The translations under genes were made by a program, and so were the position numbers. From positions 62,001 to 126,000 of the forward strand of contig JBAZWD010000005.1 of NCBI GenBank assembly GCA_041660525.1: 64,000 nt of DNA, in the 5' to 3' direction. Below, one piece after another: positions 28,894-41,200 of the stretch. This stretch comes from JABCZS01 sp041660525 (lineage in GTDB: Bacteria > Pseudomonadota > Gammaproteobacteria > JABCZS01). Each line of letters begins with the position of its first letter. Position 1 is the first letter of the stretch. A model generated the notes under the pieces. The model was not told the DNA's origin and did not search any database. It was given only the letters and a program-made list of their open reading frames with translations.

Positions 28894-30120
28894 ATGCGCA
28901 GAAATATATCTAATAAAATCATAAAGTTAATGGAGATGTTCCCTGTGGTTGCCATCCTAGGCCCCAGGCAATGCGGTAAGACTACGCTCGTAAAATCTTT
29001 ATTCCCAGATTGGCTGTATTTAGATCTGGAAAAACCTTCCGATTTTAATCGCTTTGATTTTGATTCAGAATTTTTTTTCGAACAAAATTCAAGATCGGTT
29101 ATTATTGATGAAGCACAATTGTCTCCAAAGTTATTTGAAGTGTTAAGGAGCGTGATAGATTCCAAGCGTCAAGAAGTAGGACGATTTATTTTAACCGGTT
29201 CAAGTAGCCCTCATTTATTAAAACATATTTCTGAAACATTAGCAGGACGTATTGCCACAGTTGAACTAGGCACATTTAAAGCCAATGAATTATTTGAAAA
29301 ACCATTGAGTAAATTTTATCAATTATTTGAGCAACCCTTATCAAGAGATTTTTTTAATCATATAGACGAGCCTGCACTCAGTCCTACAGAAATTCAACAA
29401 GCTTGGTATTGGGGAGGCTATCCAGAACCTGTATTAAAACAATCAAAAGAATTTTATTTACAGTGGATGGAAAATTATGAAAGTACCTATATTTACAGAG
29501 ATATTGCCAGACTTTATCCTAAGCTCAATAAAATTGCTTATCAACGATTTTTAACCATGCTTTGCAAACTTTCAGCAACTATTTTAAATAAATCACAATT
29601 AGGACGAGCACTGGAAGTGAGCGAAGGTTCCGTACGAGAGTTTTTAAATATTGCCGATGGAACATTCTTATGGCGCCAACTAGAAAGTTATGAAGCATCA
29701 AAAGTAAAAAGCATAGTCAAAATGCCAAAAGGCTATATTCGTGATTCCGGTTTGTTACATGCACTGCTGCGCATTACACGGATGGAAGATTTGTTGAATG
29801 ATCCCATAGTCGGCGCTTCTTTTGAAGGATTTGTGATTGAAGAAATAATCAAAGGATTAAAATCAAGCTTATTAACCCATTGGCAACCGTATTATTATCG
29901 TACTCGCAGCGGTGTTGAAATTGATTTAATTTTATCAGGCCCATTTGGCATATTGCCCATTGAAATTAAATATGGCAGCGTAGTCAAGATCAATCAACTT
30001 AAAAATTTAGAACAATTTGTAGTAGAAAATAATTTACCTTTTGCCTTAATTATTAATCAAGCCGCTAAGGCGCAGTGGTTAACACGTTATATATATCAAT
30101 TACCGGCGAGCTATTTATAA
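28894..30120 (+). CDS. AAA ATPase with DUF4143 C-terminal domain
   Basis: An ATP-binding protein of 408 residues: Walker A GPRQCGKTT at 23-31, Walker B SVIIDEAQ near 68-75, sensor LTGSSSP, a winged-helix-like middle, and a C-terminal DUF4143 region with a nuclease-like core (YYYRTRSGVEIDLIL ... LPIEIKYG). These stand-alone ATPases are widespread in bacteria that carry mobile DNA and their role is not established. It is about half identical by eye to the ATPase at 30866-32095, and the two face each other across one small gene. Confidence 0.9.
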   Translation: MRRNISNKIIKLMEMFPVVAILGPRQCGKTTLVKSLFPDWLYLDLEKPSDFNRFDFDSEFFFEQNSRSVIIDEAQLSPKLFEVLRSVIDSKRQEVGRFILTGSSSPHLLKHISETLAGRIATVELGTFKANELFEKPLSKFYQLFEQPLSRDFFNHIDEPALSPTEIQQAWYWGGYPEPVLKQSKEFYLQWMENYESTYIYRDIARLYPKLNKIAYQRFLTMLCKLSATILNKSQLGRALEVSEGSVREFLNIADGTFLWRQLESYEASKVKSIVKMPKGYIRDSGLLHALLRITRMEDLLNDPIVGASFEGFVIEEIIKGLKSSLLTHWQPYYYRTRSGVEIDLILSGPFGILPIEIKYGSVVKINQLKNLEQFVVENNLPFALIINQAAKAQWLTRYIYQLPASYL

Positions 30121-30218
30121 CGTCTTTTATTGGAAATTTAACTTTGACTTGTTATCTTCATATACTTATGGTAGTTTATCTAACTCATTGAATCCTAAGT
30201 TTATTCATGGAGTTTTTT

Positions 30219-30854
30219 ATGAAATATTATGCTGTTGGTCTCCCCATGGTTGTTCGCGAGGGAAAAGGTTTCGGCACTGCACCTCGTTCACTGAACCGTG
30301 ACATCGTTATAAATGAATCTTTTAAAGATAAGAAAATAACGCGTATTTTCCTTACCCGTGAAGATGCGATGAAATATGCATTACAGTTTCATAGGCTTGG
30401 TACGGCCCCCAAAGTAGCTGGTGGCAATTATGGCCAATCCGCTCCAGTCCTAACCTTTGAGGTTGCTGATGATAAGCCGATCAAAACAGATCAACTAATA
30501 TATGCTGTTGACCCACACTCATTAAGTCTTGAATTTTACCGTGATACAATGGGGTTAAAGAACAAAGACCCAAATCCAACGTTTAAAAACGATCAGGAGT
30601 ATGTTGAAAAGTTTGTAAATAAACTGTCCGAAGCAGAAAAAAAGTTTTATACCAAGCTTTCTAAAGATAAAAATATAATCACATACGTAGATATTGACCT
30701 TAATATAAATGATAGCCTTACACTTATTGAAGCGGAATTCATTGAAGCAGGACTCCGAAGTACGGATCCTAAAGTTGAACATACTGTTGATCTTGCAGTG
30801 CAGCCATCTTTATTTGATCAGTTGCACAATCATGTAAAGAGAGTTTTCCAATAA
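30219..30854 (+). CDS. Unknown protein
   Basis: The 211-residue product was not recognised. It starts MKYYAVGLPMVVREGKGFGTAPRS, has a central alpha/beta-looking part (ITRIFLTREDAMKYALQF) and no signal peptide or membrane segment. GGAG six bases upstream selects ATG 30219 over the in-frame ATG 30207. It lies between two convergent DUF4143 ATPase genes; its stop is 11 bases from the end of the second. Confidence 0.65.
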   Translation: MKYYAVGLPMVVREGKGFGTAPRSLNRDIVINESFKDKKITRIFLTREDAMKYALQFHRLGTAPKVAGGNYGQSAPVLTFEVADDKPIKTDQLIYAVDPHSLSLEFYRDTMGLKNKDPNPTFKNDQEYVEKFVNKLSEAEKKFYTKLSKDKNIITYVDIDLNINDSLTLIEAEFIEAGLRSTDPKVEHTVDLAVQPSLFDQLHNHVKRVFQ

Positions 30855-30865
30855 ATCGCTCTCTT

Positions 30866-32095
30866 TTATAAATAACCAACAGGCACTTGCAGAATATTTT
30901 CTGTTAGCCATTCTAGATGATCGCTTTGGTTGATTAATAAACCAAAAGGTAATTTTTGTTCAACAATAAAGTTATTGAGTGATTGCAATTGTCGTAAATT
31001 AACACGAGTACCATATTTAATTTCTATCGGTAAAATACCAAAGCTACCTTGTAATATTAAATCTATTTCTGCACCATTATAAGTGCGATAATAAAAGGCT
31101 TCTGCGGGTACGCGATTATCTTCTAATCCTTTTAAAATTTCTTCTATCACATAAGCTTCGAATGTAAATCCTGCGCGCGTGCTATTTTGTAATTGCGTAA
31201 GATTGCCGATGTGTAATAGATAATGCAATAGACCGGAATCTCTGATATGTCCGCGAGGCATTTTTACTATGCGTTTTGTTACATTGGTTTCAAAACTTTG
31301 CAGTGTTCGCCATATAAAAGTGCCTGCTGCAATATCCTTGTATTTTGCAATCGTGGGTTCAGTTACATTGATAGCGCGCGCCAGATCACTTTTGTTAATA
31401 ATTTTACCCGACAATTCACCCAACATGGCAATAAATCGGCGAAAAGCCACTTTATCTAATTTTGGAAAAAGATAGGCAATATCACGATTAATATAGGTGG
31501 TTTCGTAATTATGCATCCATTCTTGATAAAAAGTTTCATCATGCGCAAGACAAGGTTCTGGATAACCGCCATGAAACCATGCTTGTTGCATGTCAGAAAA
31601 TGACAATGGTGGTGTATCGATAATAAAAGTTTCTTGATGAAGTGGTTGTTTAAATAATTCATAAAATCCACTCAAAGGCCGCTTAAAAAGTTCATTGGCT
31701 TTTAGCGTACCTAATTCTATGATGGCAATGCGTCCCGCCAAACTTTCAGAAATATTTTCAAGAAGTTCAGGACTGCTACTTCCTGTCACAATAAAGCGCC
31801 CTTTTTCTTGTCTATTGGCATCGATAATGCCTCTTAACGCAGAAAATATTTCAGGATACAGTTGCGCTTCATCAAAAATAATGTGAGTCGGATTTTGTTT
31901 AAAAAAGAGATCTATATCTCTTGAAACACGATCATAATCACTGCCTCTTTCTAGATCGACATAGGTAAAACCTTGCCCTATCATCTTTGACAGCGAAGTC
32001 TTACCGACTTGCCGTGCGCCAATAATAGCAACGGCTGGAAATTGCTCAAGTAGCCGCAATGCGTGGGGATAGATATTGCGTTTTAAATCAAGCAT
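30866..32095 (-). CDS. AAA ATPase with DUF4143 C-terminal domain (paralogue)
   Basis: This 409-residue protein has the same layout as 28894-30120: Walker A GARQVGKTS at 26-34, Walker B HIIFDEAQ, sensor VTGSSSP and the DUF4143 end with FYYRTYNGAEIDLIL and LPIEIKYG. The two differ enough to be an old duplication. The 3' 35 bases recur at 24300-24334 as an isolated fragment, so at least three copies or partial copies lie within 8 kb. Confidence 0.9.
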   Translation of the reverse strand: MLDLKRNIYPHALRLLEQFPAVAIIGARQVGKTSLSKMIGQGFTYVDLERGSDYDRVSRDIDLFFKQNPTHIIFDEAQLYPEIFSALRGIIDANRQEKGRFIVTGSSSPELLENISESLAGRIAIIELGTLKANELFKRPLSGFYELFKQPLHQETFIIDTPPLSFSDMQQAWFHGGYPEPCLAHDETFYQEWMHNYETTYINRDIAYLFPKLDKVAFRRFIAMLGELSGKIINKSDLARAINVTEPTIAKYKDIAAGTFIWRTLQSFETNVTKRIVKMPRGHIRDSGLLHYLLHIGNLTQLQNSTRAGFTFEAYVIEEILKGLEDNRVPAEAFYYRTYNGAEIDLILQGSFGILPIEIKYGTRVNLRQLQSLNNFIVEQKLPFGLLINQSDHLEWLTENILQVPVGYL

Positions 32096-32171
32096 TGATT
32101 TTACCAGTATAAATGAAATGATATGTTTGAATTGTAGTGTATAATTGCCAGATTATCAAGCTGCCACATCA

Positions 32172-33518
32172 CTAAGACGCTGCATCCTGTAAATAAGCCT
32201 CTAGCGTATCATCATGCGCATCTTGCCAAGCAGTCCGTTGCAGAGCCGACATACGGCCTGTAATAGCTGAGCGATAAGCGTGATCGCGAAAGGTCATGAA
32301 ATTTTCAATTTTATGCTGCTTCCATTCAAAAAATAATTTATTCACAGCGTCAATATCATGAGTGGGATGATCGGTCGCGGCCATTAGAAATTTGAGATAA
32401 TCCCCTTGATAATAAACGGCGTCTTCAACCGTTACAATTTTTTCTTCTAGATCACGCCATTTTCTACTGTCTTCTTGCATGGCAATTTTAGATGGTAATG
32501 GGATTTTTCCTAGAATCACATCGCGTACATACCAAGCTTGTGCATTAAACATAACGAAAGTGTAATATTGATCCTGCATTCCAAGATACATTAATTTCGG
32601 ATTATTTTCCCACACCACGCCATGATACAGTCCTAAAGGCCACAAGCGATTTTCTGTGCTAAGCCGCAAGTTATCGGGCAAAAAAGGAAAATGATGCAAA
32701 TAACCCGTGCATAAAATGATGGCATCAAAATCTTTGGCGCTGCCATCTTTGAAATAACAAGTTTTATCCACAACGCGAGTCAGCAAAGGTTTTTCTTCCC
32801 AATTATCAGGAAAATCATACCCTATCGGTTTGCTACGGTAACTCGTGGTAATTGATTTTGCCCCATATTTCCAGCATTGGGATCCAATATCTTCAGCCGA
32901 AAAACTACGACCGACCACAAGTACATCTTTATCTTTAAATTCCAGCGCGTCACGAAAATCATGAGCGTGCAGCACACGACCTTTAAATTTATCCAGCCCT
33001 TCAAAATACGGTGTTGATGGTGTGGAAAAATGTCCAGTTGCAACGATAACGTAATCAAACTCTTCCTCATACATATGATTTTTAATTAAATCATGCGCGG
33101 TCACTGTAAATTTTTGTGTTTTATCATCAAAATTTACCATACGTACCGGTGTTCTAAACCGCACCCAATCGCGCACATTTACTTTTTCAACTCGGCCTGT
33201 GAGGTAATCACGCATAGCTGCACGCGGTGGATAAGAACCCGTGCGCTTGCCAAAATGCGTTTCAAAAGGATAATCCGCATATTCTAAACATTCTTTTGGA
33301 CAATTAGACCATAGGGATCGATACATACCGCTATGCACCATTTCACCAAATTCATCAATACCAGTGCGCCAAGAATAATTCCACATGCCACCCCAATCTT
33401 CCTGTTTTTCAAAACACACGATTTCTGGTATAGCAGCACCTTTTTGCGCAGCGTTTTGAAATGCTTTTAATTGCGCTAAACCTGAAGGTCCGGCACCGAT
33501 GAGCGCTACTCTTGTCAT
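32172..33518 (-). CDS. tmm: Flavin-containing monooxygenase, trimethylamine monooxygenase (Tmm) type
   Basis: Tmm oxidises trimethylamine to its N-oxide with NADPH, FAD and O2. The FAD motif GAGPSG is at residues 8-13, followed by the Tmm-like VCFEKQEDWGGMWNYSWRTG and YRSLWSNCPKE; the FMO signature region FKGRVLHAHDFRD precedes the NADPH Rossmann VVGRSFSAEDIGSQ, in which Arg replaces the small residue usual after GxG. The C-terminal part (NAQAWYVRDV, YQGDYL, HKIENFMTFRDHAYRS) matches Tmm closely. The start at 33518 has AGGAG upstream; an in-frame extension to 33593 does not. Another amine or sulfide substrate is possible. Confidence 0.82.
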   Translation of the reverse strand: MTRVALIGAGPSGLAQLKAFQNAAQKGAAIPEIVCFEKQEDWGGMWNYSWRTGIDEFGEMVHSGMYRSLWSNCPKECLEYADYPFETHFGKRTGSYPPRAAMRDYLTGRVEKVNVRDWVRFRTPVRMVNFDDKTQKFTVTAHDLIKNHMYEEEFDYVIVATGHFSTPSTPYFEGLDKFKGRVLHAHDFRDALEFKDKDVLVVGRSFSAEDIGSQCWKYGAKSITTSYRSKPIGYDFPDNWEEKPLLTRVVDKTCYFKDGSAKDFDAIILCTGYLHHFPFLPDNLRLSTENRLWPLGLYHGVVWENNPKLMYLGMQDQYYTFVMFNAQAWYVRDVILGKIPLPSKIAMQEDSRKWRDLEEKIVTVEDAVYYQGDYLKFLMAATDHPTHDIDAVNKLFFEWKQHKIENFMTFRDHAYRSAITGRMSALQRTAWQDAHDDTLEAYLQDAAS

Positions 33519-33597
33519 TATGGTCTCCTGGAGATTACGAATATAAGGCTTTAATAGCTTAGAATTTAAACCACTTAGATACACTATTATCAATTAA

Positions 33598-35146
33598 ATG
33601 GATAGAAATCAAGTAAATATGGGGTCAGGCATGGGTTTATTGATTTTGACTTTTGATGGGTTTAAGAGTATTATTAGGGCAACTGACAAAGATGTAGTAA
33701 ATAAATATAGGTTATACATGCCCAAAGGTGACTTAAAATACGGCGAAGCTCCATTTGCACCAGTGAGTTTGAGTACGCAAATTGAAGAATATTCAGCAAA
33801 AACGCTAGACTTACGTGATTTCTTTAATAAATCCCTTGCCCATAATAACAAAGTTAAAAAACGTTGGTTTTTAACTGCTTTTGTTGAGCAACAAGATAAG
33901 CATTTGCTGGAAGTGCCAAAGAAGTTATCTGCACAAGAAATTTCAAAATGCCAACAACAGATTTTTGATATTAATACTATTTTGACTACGGATAAAAATT
34001 CCGATGTTAACTTAGAAGACTTGCAGCTGCAGCTTAAAAGCTTATTCTCCATACCGAATTGGTTGGGTATAGCCCTACAAATGGTGGATAATAACCAACT
34101 AGATATTGATATACTCAATTCTCTTATCCAATGGCAAGGATTTTATATACAGTTTCATGATGTTACTTTGCATAAGACTAACAAAAATGATCCACTTATA
34201 GAATTTGACCGTAAAGAATATTGTTCCAATGTTGAAGAAGCAAAAACAATACATGATTTATTGTTTGCAAAAATTGTTATCGATCAGGATGACCCATTAG
34301 ATTTGGGCATATGTCATTTCAGGCATATCAAAGAAGGTAAATGTATCTTTCATGTTCCCTCCGCAGCCTTATACGAACAATATTTAGCCGATGACCACTA
34401 CTATGTGACACCTTTATATGCATTAGGATGNNNNNNNNNNAAATTACGAGCATTTTTTAGCAGGTGCATTAGCCTTTGGAAGACCTATGCATGCTTTTTT
34501 ACCAAACGGAAATAATAATCCTATGATTGTACATGGTACCGACATGGGGCCTGCGTTACCTGTAGAACATGATTATGTGCATTTTAATCAAGATATAAAA
34601 GATATAGCGAATGTTTGTAACACGAAAGAGAAACAAGAGCATTATTTGCAAATAGTAGCTATCATTGCAAATGCATGTGCGCGGGCAGGTAATCCACGTG
34701 CAGCTAATCGTCTTATTGATCAACTGAATAATCTTGGTTACACTTTGGCTATTGATAAAGAGCCAGTAATCAAAGAGTTTATGATAAATACCTATAAGGA
34801 ACTAGCGTATTTTGCTGGAATGAATGATGTTACAGTCGAGCTTAAAGATTTTAAAAATAATACAGATCACTCTTTTACATATACCATAGAAGTAAGCGTT
34901 GTGGAAAATGCGCAAAAAATGACATTTAAAGGAACAATGCATGATGTATTTTCACGCGAATATGAAACAGCTAAAATTCAAAACATAGAAACACTTTATC
35001 AACATTTACAACAAATTCAACAAATGAAGCCGAGTTCTTTACCTTCAACACTTCCATCTTATATAAATGATATAAATGGAGTCAGGCATGAGTTTAAAGA
35101 AACCGTGATCAAGAAAACTGCCGTACAGAATTTGAGTAACAGTTGA
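33598..35146 (+). CDS. Unknown protein interrupted by a 10-N gap
   Basis: A frame from 33598 runs into ten Ns at 34431-34440 and is out of frame after them, while an open frame that resumes right after the gap (NYEHFLAGALAFGRPMHAF) continues to 35146. They are most simply one gene of about 515 residues whose gap is not really ten bases. No domain was recognised. The start could be ATG 33598 or the later ATG 33631. Both ends of the gene carry a copy of a dispersed repeat (33619-33639 and 35076-35100). Confidence 0.6.
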
Positions 35147-35256
35147 ATCATTTCAAAACATTAAAAAATCAAACAGCACCTATTATTGTGGAATTGACTT
35201 AGGCTTAGTTTACAGGTAGTATGAATACCAACTTATATCGTCCCTAAAAGAAATAA

Positions 35257-38200
35257 ATGTATATAAATATCAATGAGTTAAAAAGTGAATTACAGCGCAC
35301 TAGTTGGACTCTACAGTTATTGACTGATCTTCCCCCTCTTTTTGATCAAATTGGCGAATCCAGCAAGATAGTCAGCTTTGCGAGCGCTTTGCACTGGCTG
35401 TATCAGTCTGATCCGAGCCAGCATCCATACCCACCTTTTCCGACAAAACGTGATGCTCACAAGATTATGGGTCCGAATGTTCAACTGCAGAGTGTGCGCC
35501 ACACTGCTAAAAAACATGGATCAAAAGTCGGGGAAATTTACGATATGCGTGAGTTTACGAAACTTGCACAAGAATATGGATATGAAAACAATATTTCATA
35601 TTTAAAATGCATAACGGTGAACGACTTTGAGACGCATATCATCAATGCAGTGCAAAATAATGATTTGCTGACTGTATTTTTTGATGCCGACGATAAAGGT
35701 TCACCTGGCAAATTCAATGGGGTTCGCGAACATAGTGCACTAGTTCTGGGTTATGCTAAAAATCAAAAAAATGAGATTTCTTTAATTCTTCAACATTGGG
35801 GACAATATTATCTCGAAGATATCAACGCAGTTTTTGAATCAAGTCAAAATTTGCAAGATAAAAGAAATCCAGAAGTTTTTATCAAAAAAAATAAAAAATG
35901 GCAAACATTAATAGAAGAAGTTGAAGATCATCAATATTCGACTCGGCATGCGCAGCCACCAGCAAATGATGCGATCAGTATGCGTAGTGCTCTGCTTGTT
36001 CAACGTAGCACTCACAGAAAAGAGACAAAGTCGTTTTATGATACTTTTAATAATGCATTAGTGCCCAAAATTATCGATTATCAAAACTCATCATTAGATC
36101 ATTTTAAGCAAAGCCCTGCCGCTGATATTCCCTTAGATATTTTGATTCATTTTTTAGAAATTGACAATATGCGATCAGATTGTTATCAAACAGCAGATCT
36201 TATTTTATTTGCAAACAATCCAGAATTATTAAAAGAAAAAATTATTGAATTAACGATAGAACAATATAATACCTCATTAAGAGGCTCATTATGTGATGAT
36301 ATTATCAGGCAAAATCCGGATTCAAAACGATCCATCATCGAATTAATTTCAAACAGCATCGATGCGAAATCAAATAACATTAGAGTCGAAATTACTGATG
36401 GGAAATATACAATAGAAGATGATGGCGACGGGATGGATATTGAAATAATTTTCAGATCGTTGCTAGTCCCTAAAAACAGCACAAAAAATAAGATTGAAGA
36501 TTCTATTGGAAGATTTGGGTTAGGGTTTTTTACTAGCCTTAGCCATGTATTAAAAGACCCAAATGGATCTGTCACACTTGAAACAAAATCTCAAAACAAA
36601 GCTGGATATATACTAAAATTTAAAAATATTAATAAAAATATCTTTATCAGCATAGAAGAAAGCACTAAAAACAATCATGGAACCACAATCACTGTTGTAG
36701 ATAACAATATAGAAGCGAGTCTTTACGAATCATATGCTAAGCAGTATATGAACTGTAATCAACATGTGGGCTTAATGATTAATGGTACTACGATTTTGAT
36801 TGAAGAAGATTATAGGCAATATGATCTAGGTTTATCAAAAGTATATATTCGCAAGACACAAACAAACAGATGCTACATTAGTTTGGCAAATATTTTAATT
36901 TCAGAATTTGAAACATTTAACACTGAAAATCACCTGGATATAATATTAAGCTTACCCAAAAATGCAACATTAATGGAGAGCAGAGATAAGATTTTGATCG
37001 ATAGCGAAGCAATGCTTGCAGAAGTATGCAAAATTATCGATCTATGTCACCAATTAGCGGATGATGAAAAAATACCTTACCTGAACTCATTAGCGCCAGC
37101 AGTGTATCTTTTTCAAAGGCATAATGTCTTTATCAGCAATGATAGTAATTTATTAGAGCATTTGTCTCATGTATTAAAAAAATATTTATCTATTCTAGGT
37201 AAAATTCCTATTCCTGATAATTACCTCAAGAAAATATTTTCAAATGATGATACGCAAGTGGTGCATCACCAAATCCTACCGATAGATTGGAAAATGCGCA
37301 TTGGAGAACATTGCTCATTATTTGAAAGTAAAACACACGACGTAATGATTGCAAAGCTGCATCCCTCAAGAAAAATTTATCATGACTATCCAAATCAGAT
37401 TTTATATATTGACCAATCGTTTTACGATAAAATCGTGCGTGAAAAAAGATATGTCCAAGCCAATATAATTACTACTGAAATATTTAATATACCAGGCGTG
37501 TGGTATGATTTTAGAAGAATTAGTGCGCAATTAGAATCCTTAGTGAAATTTGATGTAAATTACAAAAAACCCAAATATCACGAATTGTTTTTAAAGCATG
37601 GTTGTCTGTCTTATCTTTCAGATGAATTTTTAGATTCAATACCCAAAAACGATATGGAAATTCTAGTGCAATGCCCCACATTATTGAAAACCTTCAGGAA
37701 AGTTGATTTTCCATTTGATATTCATCAGAATCAAAAAATATACCGTATTTTACACGAAAACAAAGTTTACTACGTTTTGTATGATTATAGTTTTTACGCG
37801 AACGATGATTCAAGATATACATTTTTTGACGAACATTTTCAATATGTGAGCGCAGAAAAATGTATACCATTGCAACAACATGCACTTCATCAACTATCTA
37901 ATATTGCTGATAAAGAGAAATATGGTACAGAAATTTTTCATCACAACAATGATACATATTATATCAATATTCCAAAAGAGAAAAACATTAATGCTTTGAT
38001 TACTTCAAAGCAAAATCAGCAAGTGCAATTCAGGGATATAATGCTAAGCAAAGACAAATTAATTGCCTTTGTTGAAAATGATAAAGTATATCTGGTAAAC
38101 GATCAAAATATATCAGTTTATCATGGGAAACTGATCTCTAAATATATCTCATCCTGGGATGCTCAATCTGCTTCGGTAGATTCTTGGGTGCAATCTTTCA

Positions 38201-41200
38201 TTTATGATAATAATGATAAACATTATTTTGTTACGCAAGATGGAAGATGCTGGCATTACCCTACTCTATGTGCACAAAGTCGTTATATAGATTCAAATAA
38301 TTATTACTGTATATTTGAAAAAGATGCTCAATATATAGTTGTTGATAAACATGGTCAACACACTGTTTATGAGTCGGCACGTTTAAGTAACAATAAGCAA
38401 GATAATTGTATTATTATCAACAATGAAAACTTATACCTTGAAAATAAATGCATATATTCAAAAAAAGGAATTTATAATTTTAAAGTCCATATGCACCTTA
38501 AAATGATAGAGATCACAGGCAAAGCTAACTTCTGTGATTTAGTTGGTCTTGATGGGAAATCTATTTTTAAAGAAGGTCAAATCAAATCTTTTGATTCTAG
38601 TGATGAAGACAAAACTTATATTAGTGGCGCACTCGAAATTAATAATCAAAAACGGTATTTTCATATCACTGACAACGGCGTTATATGGCAAGAAGATCCA
38701 GGATTATTTTTCTCGAATGAAGGATATGCTGTGTATCCCTATAAATTTCCACTTTCAGAGGGTAAACAATACATGCGCAGTGACTTGAAAGATTATATAG
38801 TCACTAATAGATCGGGAATGTATAAATATGACGGAGGATATGAAAAATATCCTATTCTTAAAATATTAGAGGCTTGGCAACTAAAAAATTCTAACGTAAT
38901 TAAAAATCTTAATTTTATGAATAATACAATTTCTAATTTCGAAATATATTCATCCTATTTACGATTTGTGCATTGTCCACATCTAGTTTTTCAAAAATTA
39001 TTTTCTTATTTCCCATATTTTCAATTTATCCCTGATGAGCAACAGCTTGCAGCTTATGATGAAATTTATGATGTTATTATGTGTACAGATAAAAGTTTTA
39101 TTAAAGAAGGAATTATTGCATTTCATACATTTCAAAGTATTTTGAAGTACAGACCTGATCTCAATATGAACGTTAATTTTACTGATTTGATTAAGCTATT
39201 TGGGATTCAAATCTTATGGGGTATTTCAGAACATTTTCTAATATTTCTTGAAAGAATTTCTCAAGGCGCAGATATCACAACTATCATCTCGAACTTCCCT
39301 GATGATGTGCGCGAAGGATTTTATTACTTATTTTGTAGTACGGCCTATCTACCATCTGGCACGATGACGATTGAACAAAATCCATTAGCCTTATCTTCAT
39401 CATATAGTATGGTACAACTCATTACTGCAATCACTTTACAAAATGACTTAATAGATAAAGTGCATGATACTGGAGCATTCAATGAAACATTTAATTCAGT
39501 TTCCAAGGCGACTCTTGATACATTATCACAAAGAAGACTAAGGCACGCAATCTATCATTTAAGCGATCCATCGCATCCCATCTATATCAGAGAATTAATT
39601 CAAAATGCAATTGATGCCTGTGTTGAAGGTAGTAATAAAGAAATCAGAGCTCACAGTTACCAACTTTCTGATAATGAACATGTTTTTCAGATTACTGATA
39701 CAGGTAAGGGAATGTCCTTAGAGGAAATTTTCAAGTATTTAATACTTCCAGAGCACTCAAGCAAACGTGGACGCGGTGAGTTTATAGGCGGACGAGGCGT
39801 TGGTTTATTCACTATTTTTCATGATGCAAAAGAAGTATTGATCAAAACTAGCAAAGGCGACGGTGAAACTTATTACCTTCAGTTTTTACCTCAATATGAT
39901 GCATCACATCGCATTTATGATATTCACATCAAATGGTATAAAACCAACGAAAGCAGCAAGGGTACTTTGATCCAACGTATATCCAATACGCAACATTTAA
40001 AACTAGAAACCATTAAAGCAATGAACGCAATAAGACATTTCGGTAGATTTGTGCCGAGTGAAAATGTTGAAATCTATTTTAATGATATACAGATTAATTC
40101 CTATTTAACTCATTTGGCTTCAGTGAATATTGAAAATTTCGGACTGTGCAAAATCTACCAACATAGTGAAGCGATATTTACTGCAAATGGGCTTTTTATT
40201 AAATATATTGATGATGTTTATTGGCAGGACATGCCGCCCATTATTAAAAATATTATCCAAAAATATGGTATTTTAATTGATTTACCACCCAAAGTAAGTT
40301 TGACTCGAGAACGCTCTGACTTTCAATCTGCTGATGAGTTTCAAAGATTTTTTAAGCCCTTATTTGCATGCTTATGTTTGCAAGCCTATTGTCGTTTGCT
40401 GTGTAGCAAAGAACTCAAATTTGAAGAATTGCCAGATGATATTTTTGATTACTTAGAAGGCTCATATCAGCCAATATGTGCAAATGATCCTGTTATTGCT
40501 CGTGATGCAGAAACTATCAATAATGGTGGGCAACCTTCTTCATTTACATATTATTTCAATCAAGATAGATTTATTAGCTTACTACTACATCTTTCATTTA
40601 TACCTTATCGAGACAGCTCTAAAACTTTTAGTATTATCGAGCTTGCTGGTTTAATCGGTAAAACAAAAATTGATATTGATCGATTGCCTTATTTTATCCA
40701 AAAAAGAATCAAAGCTCATTCCGATTCGCTTGAAGCTAAGAATAACTTTAAGCCTGTCATAAATGAATTAGTTAATGATCGTTTCCAACAGCATGAAATC
40801 ATGAAGCCTTGGCGTTTATCTGAAGACCCACCGAGTAATTGGCTAGTGTTCAATACTATTTTAGAATCACTATGTGTGCATTTTGAAAAGCATTATCAGC
40901 TCAAATTAAATATACAGTATAGTGCTGAAAATAGTGATGCGCGTGCTTTTGTTAAACCATGGGATTTTACTGTATACAATGGAATCAGAGTTTATGATAT
41001 TTATTTTAATCCATTTCAATTTGAAGCTACGCTTGCAAAAGCCTTTACAGATCAGCAAGTGCGTGAAACTCTAATCAACGAACTTCTAGGTACATTATCC
41101 CATGAAGTGACACATTTATTAGAAAATTCTTCATGCTGTGGATCCAGGTACACACATAATAATGAGTTTCGTGATCTGAATGCTGATATTTATAGTGCGG

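Noticed and set aside
28894..32095. DUF4143 ATPases plus the middle gene as a defence system
   Set aside because: DUF4143 ATPases are common outside defence loci, and the genes are convergent rather than an operon; no positive evidence.
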